From the NCBI GenBank assembly GCA_019359235.1, contig JAHHHT010000006.1, forward strand, positions 1 to 64,000: a stretch of DNA of 64,000 nt. The letters run 5' to 3'. This document shows, in pieces, positions 40,143 to 50,228 of this stretch (the first letter of the stretch is position 1; every line of letters starts with the position of its first letter). The notes beneath the pieces are model-generated. The model was given only the letters and a program-made list of their open reading frames with translations. It did no database searches and was not told the DNA's origin. The DNA is from Oscillatoria princeps RMCB-10. GTDB lineage: Bacteria; Cyanobacteriota; Cyanobacteriia; Cyanobacteriales; Oscillatoriaceae. A program made the position numbers and the translations under genes.

Positions 40143-43100
40143 CTGGACACACCTTTGATGCCGTAAGGCGTTGAGCACGCCAACGTTTCTGGCAGAAGAG
40201 AGGCACTGGGATAGTCCCTGGACACACCTTTGATGCCGTAAGGCGTTGAGCACATACTCTCCTATGGAAGTCTCTATCGAGCTTTCTATTCTGGACACAC
40301 CTTTGATGCCGTAAGGCGTTGAGCACTGCCCCAATATCCATGACGAGGCCAGCCGTGGATCTGGACACACCTTTGATGCCGTAAGGCGTTGAGCACCAAG
40401 GTGCCGATGTGACAACTGCAGCTGAGCCTTTCTGGACACACCTTTGATGCCGTAAGGCGTTGAGCACATCTGCCGCAAATCAGGAAGCACTTCGCTTACT
40501 TATGTCTGGACACACCTTTGATGCCGTAAGGCGTTGAGCACCATTGAAGCGGCATTAGTTTTTCTCGCAAAATCTAGCTGGACACACCTTTGATGCCGTA
40601 AGGCGTTGAGCACCTGGGAATTGCTGGAAGACAACTCGCGAGACTAGGACTGGACACACCTTTGATGCCGTAAGGCGTTGAGCACACAGGTGGGGGGATG
40701 GGGACCAGAGATTTCAAGAACTGGACACACCTTTGATGCCGTAAGGCGTTGAGCACAACCACGCTAACACACCCCCAGTCGGAGCCAAAACACCTGGACA
40801 CACCTTTGATGCCGTAAGGCGTTGAGCACGGTTCTAAGCCGTACTTTTGCGTCTATTTCTTGGATACTGGACACACCTTTGATGCCGTAAGGCGTTGAGC
40901 ACCTTTCGAGCTCGCTTGACTCCTAAGCCTTGGCGCGCCTGGACACACCTTTGATGCCGTAAGGCGTTGAGCACGATTTGGAAGAAGCGGGAGTAGAGAC
41001 GATTGTCACCTGGACACACCTTTGATGCCGTAAGGCGTTGAGCACAAGCTTTGCAAAGGGCAGGGGATGACGCCCCCAATCTGGACACACCTTTGATGCC
41101 GTAAGGCGTTGAGCACAGATCAAGCTGTGGGTTGAGGCGCTCGTCGCACCAGCTGGACACACCTTTGATGCCGTAAGGCGTTGAGCACAGGCGATTGCAA
41201 AGTATCGGCTCTTGGGTAAGTCTGGACACACCTTTGATGCCGTAAGGCGTTGAGCACTGTACGCGACTTGCGAGTGATGAACCTACTCAAAGTCTGGACA
41301 CACCTTTGATGCCGTAAGGCGTTGAGCACCTAAAGGAGTCTCTCACAGAGAGGCATTAGAGCACTCTGGACACACCTTTGATGCCGTAAGGCGTTGAGCA
41401 CTCGTCAGGAAGCTCCTCTAGCCTCTTTCCCAGGACGCCTGGACACACCTTTGATGCCGTAAGGCGTTGAGCACATCGACCGGCGCGACGTAGGAGATTT
41501 TGTTGGGACTCTGGACACACCTTTGATGCCGTAAGGCGTTGAGCACATATCCGACTCCTCCCCAGAGGAAGTGTTTAATCTTGCTGGACACACCTTTGAT
41601 GCCGTAAGGCGTTGAGCACTCACCACGGTGCCCTACCTCCAGGGCACCGACTTCCCTGGACACACCTTTGATGCCGTAAGGCGTTGAGCACTGTCACCAT
41701 CCCGAAATAGCAATCATGAATAAAGCTACTGGACACACCTTTGATGCCGTAAGGCGTTGAGCACGGTTTTAATATATTTGGCCTATTCCCTTCCGAATGG
41801 ACTGGACACACCTTTGATGCCGTAAGGCGTTGAGCACTTAGAAAGAGTACTGCCGCGATCCGCTGAAGATGCTACTGGACACACCTTTGATGCCGTAAGG
41901 CGTTGAGCACATTTGTTATCGCCGAAAAGAGGTGGACGCATTAAACTGGACACACCTTTGATGCCGTAAGGCGTTGAGCACAGTCCCCTTGTTGGTATGG
42001 GCTCGTAGCGCTAGAGGCTGGACACACCTTTGATGCCGTAAGGCGTTGAGCACAACGATATTTTTGGCCCAATTGTCCCCTCCCGCGCCTGGACACACCT
42101 TTGATGCCGTAAGGCGTTGAGCACGAAACCTATAGGTTTCCGATATTTGGAGATAGGCTGCTGGACACACCTTTGATGCCGTAAGGCGTTGAGCACTTCT
42201 GTCAGCAATCAAGAAAGGACAGCTCTTGCTGCCTGGACACACCTTTGATGCCGTAAGGCGTTGAGCACATTTTAGTGTGGTTGCCTGCAGCGTCTCTGTT
42301 TTTCCTGGACACACCTTTGATGCCGTAAGGCGTTGAGCACGCCGTCAATACCACCTATCTCGCTGCCGGTGCAACCCTGGACACACCTTTGATGCCGTAA
42401 GGCGTTGAGCACCATTAGCGTCCCCTTCCCATTCAGAGTGCTGGAACTGGACACACCTTTGATGCCGTAAGGCGTTGAGCACCATTAGCGTCCCCTTCCC
42501 ATTCAGAGTGCTGGAACTGGACACACCTTTGATGCCGTAAGGCGTTGAGCACTATTTAGAGGATCTGGAGTGGGCGAAATCGAGCGCCTGGACACACCTT
42601 TGATGCCGTAAGGCGTTGAGCACCTCTAGACGCCGCTCAAGCGCAGTTAGGGGGCAGATCCCTGGACACACCTTTGATGCCGTAAGGCGTTGAGCACGAC
42701 ACTATTAGCAAAAAGTGGGAGGCGGCCAAAGCCTGGACACACCTTTGATGCCGTAAGGCGTTGAGCACCAACTCAGCGCACTGAAGAAACGGCTCGCCCT
42801 AGAGGCTGGACACACCTTTGATGCCGTAAGGCGTTGAGCACATTGTTGTAGTTGGGTTCCCTGAGGTTCTGCCACGCCTGGACACACCTTTGATGCCGTA
42901 AGGCGTTGAGCACTTATTAGGCAAATTCATAATCGCTCTGTCCGGGAACTGGACACACCTTTGATGCCGTAAGGCGTTGAGCACGGCAGGCGCTGGCGTG
43001 AAGGTCAAAGGCTCAACCCGACTGGACACACCTTTGATGCCGTAAGGCGTTGAGCACATCGCCCTCGCAACAGTGTTCGCCTTGTCTTCCCGCTGGACAC

Positions 43101-43341
43101 ACCTTTGATGCCGTAAGGCGTTGAGCACGGAGAGGAGCGGGACGCCGGCTGGGAAGAAGAAGCCTGGACACACCTTTGATGCCGTAAGGCGTTGAGCACT
43201 CTTGTTATTCCCAAGAACTTTCAGGGCTTTGCTGCTGGACATACCTTTGATGCCGTAAGGCGTTGAGCACGAGTCTGGGAAGAGTCGGGTACAGACGAGT
43301 TATCCCTGTCCACACCTTTGATGCCGTAAGGCGTTGAGCAC
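40143..43341 (+). CRISPR. CRISPR array, 45 repeats of 36 bp, 44 spacers
   Basis: By hand count there are 45 repeats beginning CTGGACACACCTTTGATGCC and ending GTAAGGCGTTGAGCAC; spacers are about 34-39 bp. The hairpin GCC-GTAA-GGC and handle GTTGAGCAC place crRNA on the + strand. All repeats are identical except the last two: 43235-43270 has ACATACC and 43306-43341 begins CTGTCCACACC. Those two mark the leader-distal end. One spacer is present twice in neighbouring units (42413-42446 and 42483-42516). Confidence 0.98.
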
Positions 43342-43379
43342 CACCAATCGCTCTGCTCAGTGAAATTCTTCCCGTCGAA

Positions 43380-43415
43380 CTGGACAGTTTCTCCGCAGCA
43401 CACTAATTTGAGAAC
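43380..43415 (+). repeat. Possible fully decayed terminal repeat
   Basis: A 36-bp block beginning CTGGACA and ending TTTGAGAAC lies one spacer length (38 bp) after the last recognisable repeat. Only the two ends match the array repeat, so it may be coincidence. Confidence 0.25.
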
Positions 43416-43800
43416 CGCTATATACGCCCCATTAACATCAGCATTTATCACAGAGCCGCAAGCCGTCTTAAACAATCCTCTTTTCACCCTCACGCCCAGG
43501 TAAATGCTGTGTTACCTCAGCGTTTCTAAATCCACAAAGCTGCACCGGCTCGTATAATATTCCTCCGTCACGATTACCTGCCAAATTACCTGGTTGCTAA
43601 CCTTGCGAGGCAAACCCCTGTAAGCCTCAGAGTCTTTAATCCGCCTGTAGATATCACTAATCCCCAAAACTTGCCGGCAGCCAAAGAAATGCTGGCGCAC
43701 ATAGGAGTTAGCCAGATTGAAAATATTCTTATAACGGAAAGCCAGCCGGTCGCATGTGAGCCAATCCTTATGCCCCCTCTTAACAACTCTCTGTTCTCCG
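43416..43800 (-). pseudogene. tnpB (IS200/IS605-type) remnant next to the array
   Basis: The minus-strand frame carries the TnpB N-terminal helix block (RYKNIFNLANSYVRQHFF, then SDIYRRIKDSEAYRGLP and KVSNQVIWQVIV). It joins directly to EEYYTSRCSFVDLETLR, a motif from near the TnpB zinc ribbon, so the RuvC core is deleted in frame. A TAA at 43512-43514 interrupts the frame, which then continues with LGVRVKRGLFK and VINADVNGAY, the TnpB C-terminal end, before degenerating toward the array. No functional nuclease is possible. Confidence 0.75.
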
Positions 43801-44409
43801 AGTTTAGCCACCCTTATCTTCCTCCCCTCTTCTCGCACCATACATCTTTCTCCCCTATAATTATAACCCACGCCCTCCATTATTAGAAAATTCCGCGCCT
43901 GCGGACTTTGTTTGTCGCAGTGAGTTTCCAATCGCCGGGGTATATGCCCACAAGTGTTCCCCACCCCACCCCTTCCAACCCTTTGCATGCTGCTGTCAAC
44001 CGGCACCCGGCACATGCCGGTGAAATTGCCACTAATCATTCTAAAACGTCCGCGAAGGCAGACTTCCTTTGTCGCAGTTAATTTCCAATCGCCGGGATTT
44101 TCTAAAAAGAAGGCAAACCCTTCACAAAACCTGCCGGATAACCCTCAAACCGGCAACCTGAACATGTTATAATAACTCAATTTGCTCCTTAACCAAAGTT
44201 GCAACTTTTGGAGGCAGTCGCTTCGGAACTGCGCCAATTAAAATGTGTGGGCGATAACCCGACGGTAGGGCTAAAGCCCAACTACAAACATTTTCAAGTC
44301 AGAACCTCCTTAGGTAGCAACTTGGGTTATAATAGATTGCTATACTGCTCAATATGAACGGCAACTCCAGCCATACCATTCTGAAAACCCAGCCTCACAG
44401 GAGGAATCC
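43801..44409. other. Repeat-bearing spacer between the tnpB remnant and the Uma2 gene
   Basis: Contains two 48-bp imperfect direct repeats (43893-43940 and 44050-44097) sharing TTTGTCGCAGT and TTTCCAATCGCCGGG, and one GGGCTAAAGCCCAACTACAAAC hairpin near 44270. No intact gene is seen. Confidence 0.6.
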
Positions 44410-45051
44410 ATGAACGCCTTACAGACAAAAGTGCCGGCTGATACTTGGGTGACAGCCACTTGGGAGGAGTACATCCAGGCAATAGAAGACCCCGCCTGCA
44501 AAAAAGCCAAAGGCTACTACTACAATGGACAAATGAGGATAGAGATGTCCCCAGTCGGAAATGACCACGCCAGCGACCACACCATTATTATCTTAGCCGC
44601 TAGCCTGTTTGCTGGAATCAAGAATATCCGCATGAATGGCAAAGATAACTGCACCTACCGGAAAACCGGCTTCCAAGACGCTCAACCCGATGTGTCTTAC
44701 TACATTGGCGAAAATGCCGGTGTAATTCCCTGGGGAACTTCCATCATCGACCTAGACATCTATCCACCCCCAAATTTAGTTATTGAAGTAGCCAACACCT
44801 CCCTCCCCGACGATCAAGGCGAAAAACGCCTCCTGTATGAGGAACTGGGAGTAGCTGAATACTGGATCGTGGACGTGCGAAATGTCCGCGTTATCCCTTT
44901 TGCCATTGCTGATAAAGGTAGCCGGCGGATTGCAGAGTCTCAAGTCTTGCCCGGATTATCTATTTCCTTACTAGATGAGGCTTTGCAGCGCACTCGCCAG
45001 ATGGATCAAAGCCAAGTCCTTACCTGGCTATTAACCCAATTTCAGCAATAG
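44410..45051 (+). CDS. Uma2-family endonuclease (second copy)
   Basis: A 213-residue Uma2/DUF820 protein. Core segments are ATWEEYIQAIED...KGYYYNGQMRIEMSPVG, the catalytic Asp in AQPDVSYYIGENA, PPPNLVIEVANTSLPDDQGEKRLLYEELGV with the Glu and Lys, and YWIVDVRN. It differs strongly from the Uma2 gene at 37261, so the two are not recent duplicates. CACAGGAGGAATCC gives a good ribosome site before the ATG. Confidence 0.9.
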   Translation: MNALQTKVPADTWVTATWEEYIQAIEDPACKKAKGYYYNGQMRIEMSPVGNDHASDHTIIILAASLFAGIKNIRMNGKDNCTYRKTGFQDAQPDVSYYIGENAGVIPWGTSIIDLDIYPPPNLVIEVANTSLPDDQGEKRLLYEELGVAEYWIVDVRNVRVIPFAIADKGSRRIAESQVLPGLSISLLDEALQRTRQMDQSQVLTWLLTQFQQ

Positions 45052-45084
45052 TTAGCGAAATCATCTCCTCACCGAGAGATTGAT

Positions 45085-45180
45085 TCATAAACCCGGTTTC
45101 TTAGCCCCTAGAAACCGGGTTTCTGAGACTTTCCTTCGCATCCCACCCAAAAGATTGATTCAGAAACCCGGTTTCCGAAC
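45085..45180. repeat. AAACCCGGTTTCT palindromes
   Basis: Two to three copies of the AGAAACCCGGTTTCT family separated by a duplicated GATTGATTCAKAAACCCGG context. They lie between convergent genes, where they could serve as a bidirectional transcript end. Confidence 0.7.
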
Positions 45181-45186
45181 TTAATA

Positions 45187-45912
45187 TCACACCCGCAGCG
45201 ACGCCAAACCCAAATAGCGGACACCCACCGGCGACACCTCAAACCGGCACGGCAAAACCCCCACGCCCAAAGCGATCGCATCCCGCAACAGCTTCCCATA
45301 AACCGGATCGGCAATATCCCCCGGCGCAAACTCCGCGCAATCCCCCCGATTAATAAAAAACAGTGCGATCGCCCTTCCTCCCCCCCGCACAACCTCCATC
45401 AATTCCCGCAAATGCTTCTGTCCCCGCTCCGTCACCGTATCCGGAAAAAGAGCCACCCTACCGTTCGCCCAAGTCGTATTCTTCACCTCCAGGTAAATAT
45501 CACAAATTCCACTTCCTGTCAACAGAAAATCCACCCGACTTTTTTTATCCCGACCGTACACCACCTCAGCCTGTATTCGCTCATACTCCCCCAACTCTGG
45601 AAACAGATATTGAGCCAAAGCCAGCTCAACCACCCGATTCGGCAAACCCGTATTAATCCCCACCCAAGTCGGCTCATTATCCCTCACCTCCACCAACTGC
45701 CAACTATAAGCCAACTTCCGCTTCGGATCGCTATGGTGCGACACCCACACCCGACTCCCAGGCGCACAAACCCCCAACATCGGGCCGGTGTTGGCGCAGT
45801 GCGCAGTCACCTTCTCCCCCGTATCCAGCTCAATATCGCAAAAAAACCGCTTGTAGCGCCTAACCAGAACACCAGACAGCAGTGGCGGGTACTTATAAAC
45901 AAAATCCGTCAT
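45187..45912 (-). CDS. sfsA: DNA/RNA nuclease SfsA
   Basis: A 241-residue protein from ATG 45912 (MTDFVYKYPPLL). SfsA signatures: GVLVRRYKRFFCDIEL (OB-fold), HCANTGPMLGVC, and the nuclease core RVDFLLTGSG...CDIYLEVKNTTWA (Asp and ExK), followed by DTVTERGQKHLREL. Originally linked to sugar-fermentation stimulation, it is now regarded as a nuclease. It is divergent from murJ, with 45 bp between the starts. Confidence 0.93.
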   Translation of the reverse strand: MTDFVYKYPPLLSGVLVRRYKRFFCDIELDTGEKVTAHCANTGPMLGVCAPGSRVWVSHHSDPKRKLAYSWQLVEVRDNEPTWVGINTGLPNRVVELALAQYLFPELGEYERIQAEVVYGRDKKSRVDFLLTGSGICDIYLEVKNTTWANGRVALFPDTVTERGQKHLRELMEVVRGGGRAIALFFINRGDCAEFAPGDIADPVYGKLLRDAIALGVGVLPCRFEVSPVGVRYLGLASLRV

Positions 45913-45957
45913 TACGCTTAAATAGTGTGGAATAGCTTTACATATTTTTAACCATTT

Positions 45958-47571
45958 GTGTCTCAAGCCAAAAAACCCGCTCGCTCCCTAGCCGGCATCG
46001 CCGGCATCGTAGCAGCAGCCACCCTAATCAGCAAAATCTTTGGCCTAGTCCGCCAGCAAGCGATCGCCGCCGCCTTCGGAGTCGGTGCTGCAGCTGACGC
46101 CTACAACTACGCCTACGTCATCCCCGGCTTCCTCTTCGTCCTCCTCGGCGGCATCAATGGCCCATTCCACAGCGCCATCGTCAGCGTCCTCGCCAAACGC
46201 AAACAAGAAGAAGCCGCACCCCTCGTCGAAACCATCACCACCCTCGTAGGCGGCGCACTCCTCTTCGTCACCATCGCCCTGATCATCTTTGCCGAACCCC
46301 TCACCGACGTAGTAGCCCCCGGGTTAAGCAAAACACCCGCCGGCGAAACCATCCGCCAGATTGCCATCCAGCAATTTCGCATCATGGCCCCGATGGCCCT
46401 GCTAGCCGGCCTGATTGGCATAGGCTTCGGCACCCTCAACGCCGCCGATCAATACTGGCTCCCCTCCATCAGCCCCCTCTTCTCCAGCGCCGCCGTCATC
46501 GGCGGACTGGCCATCCTCACCTTCCAGCTAGGGCCCAAAATCACCGACCCCAAATACGCCCTCCTGGGCGGTCTAGTCCTAGCCTGGGGAACCCTAGCCG
46601 GCGCAATCCTCCAGTGGGCCATACAGCTCGGTGCCCAGTGGCGTGCCGGTATGGGCACCCTGCGCCTGCGGTTTGACTTCCAGCAGCCCGGAGTCCGCCA
46701 AGTCCTCAACGTCCTCGGACCGGCAACCTTCTCCTCAGGCATGCTGCAAATCAACGTCTACACCGACTTGTGGTTTGCCTCCTTCATCCCCCAAGCCGCC
46801 GCCGCCCTTGGCTACGCCGGCTTGCTCGTGCAAACCCCCCTCGGCATCATCTCCAACGTCCTCCTCGTCCCCCTGCTGCCCGTCTTTTCCCGGCTAGCTG
46901 ACCCCCAAGACTGGCCCGAACTCAAAATGCGGATTCGCCAAGGCTTAATCCTCACCGGCATCACCATGCTCCCCCTGAGCGCCCTGATGATCACCCTAGC
47001 ATTCCCCATAGTGCGAGTCGTGTACGAGCGCTACGCCTTCAACAAAGACGCATCCAACTTCGTCGCCGCCGTACTGATCGCCTACTCCGCCGGCATGTTT
47101 GTCTATCTCGGGCGCGACGTACTCGTGCGAGTCTTTTACGCCCTGGGCGATGGCGAAACCCCCTTTCGCGTCAGCGTCGCCAACATCTTCCTCAACGCCG
47201 TACTCGATTACCTGCTCGTTGGGCCCTTCGGCGCACCCGGCCTAGTCCTGGCCACAGTCACCGTCAACCTGATCTCAATGGTAGTCTTCCTAATCCTCCT
47301 CGACCGCAAACTCAACGGCTTGCAGTGGCACACCTGGGGCTGGCCAATCCTCGGCTTAACCGGCGGCAGCGTCCTTGCCGGTGTGGCCAGCTGGGGCGCA
47401 CTCTGGGGCGCACAGCGCTTAATGGGCACCGAAGGACTGCTGATTCAGCTCCTCCAGCTCAGTCTCGCCAGTCTTGCCGGCTTGGGCGTATTCGCCCTAG
47501 TCGCCAGCCAGCTGAAATTGCCAGAAATTGACATCTTCCTCTCCCGCCTGCGCCAGAAGTTTGCCAGATAA
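45958..47571 (+). CDS. murJ: Lipid II flippase MurJ
   Basis: A 537-residue polytopic inner-membrane protein of the MVF/MviN family with about 14 helices; GTG start. The N-terminal SLAGIAGIVAAATLISKIFGLVRQQAIAAAFG is the diagnostic first helix pair, with the conserved Arg of GLVRQ, and IPGFLFVLLGG follows. It moves lipid-linked peptidoglycan precursor across the membrane. Its reading frame is strikingly C-rich at third positions compared with neighbours such as sfsA. Confidence 0.93.
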   Translation: MSQAKKPARSLAGIAGIVAAATLISKIFGLVRQQAIAAAFGVGAAADAYNYAYVIPGFLFVLLGGINGPFHSAIVSVLAKRKQEEAAPLVETITTLVGGALLFVTIALIIFAEPLTDVVAPGLSKTPAGETIRQIAIQQFRIMAPMALLAGLIGIGFGTLNAADQYWLPSISPLFSSAAVIGGLAILTFQLGPKITDPKYALLGGLVLAWGTLAGAILQWAIQLGAQWRAGMGTLRLRFDFQQPGVRQVLNVLGPATFSSGMLQINVYTDLWFASFIPQAAAALGYAGLLVQTPLGIISNVLLVPLLPVFSRLADPQDWPELKMRIRQGLILTGITMLPLSALMITLAFPIVRVVYERYAFNKDASNFVAAVLIAYSAGMFVYLGRDVLVRVFYALGDGETPFRVSVANIFLNAVLDYLLVGPFGAPGLVLATVTVNLISMVVFLILLDRKLNGLQWHTWGWPILGLTGGSVLAGVASWGALWGAQRLMGTEGLLIQLLQLSLASLAGLGVFALVASQLKLPEIDIFLSRLRQKFAR

Positions 47572-47655
47572 GCTGTTACGCTTTTAATCTGCTTATCTGC
47601 CCGAAGGAGGCAGAGCCTCCAGGACGGCGTTCCCAGGCAGAGCCTGGCAACGAGG
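47572..47655. repeat. Compound palindromic repeat, second copy
   Basis: GCTGTTACGCTTTTAATCTGCTTAT at the left end and GTTCCCAGGCAGAGCCTGGCAACGAG at the right end. The same pair, in inverted orientation, forms 1205-1290, with a more variable middle. This points to a dispersed two-part element of about 84 bp. Confidence 0.6.
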
Positions 47656-47764
47656 GTATAGAGATGTATAGTGCAAATTAAATGCACCATATCTAGCGCG
47701 AAAGCCAAGTGGGGAATGGGGACACAACAATCCCCAAATCCCCAAATCCCGGCTTCTAACAAAA

Positions 47765-48076
47765 TTAGCCCAGCTTGCGCTGGCACTCCTCCAAAATATC
47801 CATCAGCTGAACCTGAGACTGCACCGGCAGCAAATCCGCCAGAGGGACTTCCCGCCTGCCGCCGCCCAGTTTCACCGAGATGCCTTGCAGCACCTCCAGC
47901 ACCCGATCTTCTTCCAGATTGCCACCCGTCAGGAGCGGGTAGAGCTGTTCGGCGAGAGGCGTGTGCAGGTGGGCGTCACTCAGATACAGATGCCACTTGG
48001 CGATATCAATATAGATGTTTTCGCCAATTTCAGCGGCTAAGGCTTCGATTGCTTCTGAGGCAGTTTTTTTGACCAT
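47765..48076 (-). CDS. DUF3181 family protein
   Basis: A 103-residue soluble protein confined to cyanobacteria and plastid lineages. It is recognised by SEAIEALAAEIGENIYIDIAKWHLYLSDAHLHTPLAEQLYPLL, which is nearly the family consensus, and by VLQGISVKLGGGRREVPLADLLP. The function is unknown. It lies 84 bp downstream of the VKOR gene's stop, same strand. Confidence 0.9.
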   Translation of the reverse strand: MVKKTASEAIEALAAEIGENIYIDIAKWHLYLSDAHLHTPLAEQLYPLLTGGNLEEDRVLEVLQGISVKLGGGRREVPLADLLPVQSQVQLMDILEECQRKLG

Positions 48077-48160
48077 AAAACTTCACACTCACTCAAGAAA
48101 AGTCGAGAGCGTCACCGGAGTATCCGCCCTTATTCTAGAATTTCTCCCCCTTGTTTGCCT

Positions 48161-49120
48161 TTAGGGCGCTGCCGCCCCGGGGATTAAATTCTTAAAGTTG
48201 CCTGGACCCTGGTAGCCTGACAGCTCGCCCAGTTTTTGCAGCGAAAACACTCCCGGATACAGCTGGCCCTTGATTTCCCAGGTTGGGTAGCCTTTGATTT
48301 TCGCCTCCGCGCACAGCTGGGGACGGGCGTTCTTGCCGCTGGGGTCGCACTCCACGTAATCCAGGATCTCAGACGCTTCTTTGCCGAACAGCTGCTTCTG
48401 GTCGTGGCAGTGGGGGCACCAGTAAGCCCCATACTCCTTAGCGCCTATCGCTCTGAGGTGACGCGCCAAAGCAATTTCGGCCTCCCCAGAGATAGTGGTA
48501 ATCGGCTGGCCTGCTTGTCCGGGCGCACTGGAAGCCGTGGTCGCTCCCGGAGTTGCCACCGGCGCTTTGGCGCTGGCGTACAAACCCAAAGTGCCAATCA
48601 GCGTCACCATGCCCACGATGACGCCGTTAAAAAACAGCTGGCCCATATCCTCCCACTCCCGACCTGTCAAACTCAGCACAAACAGAGACAGCGAGAAGAC
48701 AGCCGAGGCGATGCAGTAGGGACAGAACGCCTTGATTTCAAAAGCCTGCAGGTAAAACAAGTAGCTGCTGAAAATCACCATTGCCGTCCCGCCGGCAAAC
48801 AGCAGCGGCCAAGTCTGTTTTTCCAGCTTAGAGCGGAGTTCTTTTTTATTTACTGGGTCAATTGTCAGGGGAGCGGCTGCCAGCACCCCCATGCCGGTGT
48901 AGGCCAAAAAACCGAACAAGGTCAGGGGCAAGCCGAATACTTTCCCGTAGGAGCTAGAAAGCACCTGCACGCAGCCGCTCGTGGGGCAAACAGCAGAGGC
49001 GCTGCCGGTCAGCTCGACCACCGTCAGAAAGGCCGTTTCCAAGGCACCGGCTGCTGCTATCGCGGCTATCAGCAGGCGGGAGAAGCGATGAATCCAGGGA
49101 GTTTGGCGTCGGCGAACCAT
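48161..49120 (-). CDS. VKOR-thioredoxin fusion, disulphide-forming membrane protein
   Basis: A 319-residue fusion. The vitamin K epoxide reductase domain has about four to five helices with Cys45 and Cys50 in AVCPTSGCVQVL and the quinone-side CxxC in FCPYCIAS. A linker leads to a periplasmic thioredoxin-like domain with the active site GAYWCPHCHDQ. Cyanobacterial homologues replace DsbA/DsbB: the thioredoxin domain oxidises exported thiols and VKOR passes electrons to quinone. The Ser/Thr that usually follows VKOR helix 1 is present. Confidence 0.93.
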   Translation of the reverse strand: MVRRRQTPWIHRFSRLLIAAIAAAGALETAFLTVVELTGSASAVCPTSGCVQVLSSSYGKVFGLPLTLFGFLAYTGMGVLAAAPLTIDPVNKKELRSKLEKQTWPLLFAGGTAMVIFSSYLFYLQAFEIKAFCPYCIASAVFSLSLFVLSLTGREWEDMGQLFFNGVIVGMVTLIGTLGLYASAKAPVATPGATTASSAPGQAGQPITTISGEAEIALARHLRAIGAKEYGAYWCPHCHDQKQLFGKEASEILDYVECDPSGKNARPQLCAEAKIKGYPTWEIKGQLYPGVFSLQKLGELSGYQGPGNFKNLIPGAAAP

Positions 49121-49331
49121 ATCAATTTTAGATTTTAGATTTTAGATTCTAGATTTTAGAAAGTTCTTTCTACCTTGTCCTCTCTCTACTGTCAAGTGTT
49201 CCCACAACCGTCCTGAATCCGGGCAGACAAAATCAACCTCACAAGCTGCGGCATTCTGCTGTCCGATCCCCCCTCTCCGAAAAGCGGAGAGGGGGTTAGG
49301 GGGTGAGGTTCCTTTGCTGAAACAGATGAGT

Positions 49332-50228
49332 TCAGTTGCGGACAGCTTCCAGGGAACTTTCACTGGAAATTGCTTTGGGCTGGGTCTTTGTCGCCAAGCT
49401 GCGGCGCGTAGCTTCCACGAACTGGCTGACCCGAATCGGATCGATCGTCTGCTCGATGCGCCCGTGCCGCTTCAGGGAACTGGAGACAATCACCCCGTCG
49501 GCAGCCTGCATTAGGGTCGAGATATTTTCCCAGCTGGCACCGCTGCCGATAAACACCGGCGTGCCCTCGGCTGCTGCCTTGGCCAGCTCCAGGTCTTCCA
49601 GAGTCGGAGGGCTGCCCGTGGCCCACCCGGAGAGAATCACCCCATCCGCCAAACCTCGCTGAATTGTCTCTTGCACTGCTGTGGTGAGATTGGGGGAGCC
49701 CAGGGGGCGAGCGTGCTTGACCAGCACGTCTGCCAGTATTTGGACATCGCTCCCCAGTTCCCGCCGGTAGCGCAGCAACTCGTGAGCTTGTCCCTCAATT
49801 AAGCCCTGGTCTGTGGCCATGACGCCGGTGAGGACATTGACGCGGATGAATTTGGCCCCCACACAGGAGGCTATGGCCAAACCGCTGTGGGCGTCGTTGC
49901 GCAACACGTTGATTCCCACCGGCAGCGTCAGCAAGTCCATCAGCTGGTGGACAATCAGCGTCATAGCGCTGACCACAGCTGGATCGACTTGCCCTTTGGT
50001 AAACGGAGCGTCGAAAAAGTTCTCAACGATAATGCCGTTTACCCCACCGGATGCCAGGGCTGTTGCCTCTTGTGCCGCTCGCTCCACAACCGCTCTCAGG
50101 CTCCCCCCCCAGCGGGGAGAAGTTGGCAGAGGCAGTAAATGCACGACGCCAATAATCGGATTCGCTGTTTTGAATATCTGAATTAAGTCCACGAGTTTAC
50201 TATTCGGACTCGCCATTGACACTCCCAC
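49332..50228 (-). CDS. btpA: BtpA family, photosystem I biogenesis protein
   Basis: A 298-residue (beta-alpha)8-like protein; ATG 50216 (MASPNSK) is the more likely start. The family pattern is PIIGVVHLLPLPTSPRWGGS near residue 30, then GVNGIIVENFFDAPF, LPVGINVLRNDAHSGLAIAS, GAKFIRVNVLTGVMATDQGLIEG and GVIVSSSLKRHG. In Synechocystis, BtpA stabilises photosystem I reaction-centre proteins at thylakoids. Start choice does not change the domain. Confidence 0.93.
   Translation of the reverse strand: MGVSMASPNSKLVDLIQIFKTANPIIGVVHLLPLPTSPRWGGSLRAVVERAAQEATALASGGVNGIIVENFFDAPFTKGQVDPAVVSAMTLIVHQLMDLLTLPVGINVLRNDAHSGLAIASCVGAKFIRVNVLTGVMATDQGLIEGQAHELLRYRRELGSDVQILADVLVKHARPLGSPNLTTAVQETIQRGLADGVILSGWATGSPPTLEDLELAKAAAEGTPVFIGSGASWENISTLMQAADGVIVSSSLKRHGRIEQTIDPIRVSQFVEATRRSLATKTQPKAISSESSLEAVRN

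Noticed and set aside
42842-42877. Spacer containing GTTGTAGTTGGGTTCCC as a self-target against the TTTGTAGTTGGGC repeat family
   Set aside because: Only a short partial match with mismatches; no seed-length identity from the spacer's first base.
40131-43242. Many minus-strand ORFs across the array with repeated LNALRHQRCVQ, CSTPYGIKGVS and AQRLTASKVC peptides
   Set aside because: These are translations of the CRISPR repeat in three frames, not proteins.
43221-43493. 90-codon minus-strand ORF as an intact small gene
   Set aside because: It is the tail of the broken tnpB frame reading on into the last CRISPR repeats.
48236-49138. 300-codon plus-strand ORF opposite the VKOR gene
   Set aside because: Antisense shadow of the VKOR-thioredoxin fusion.
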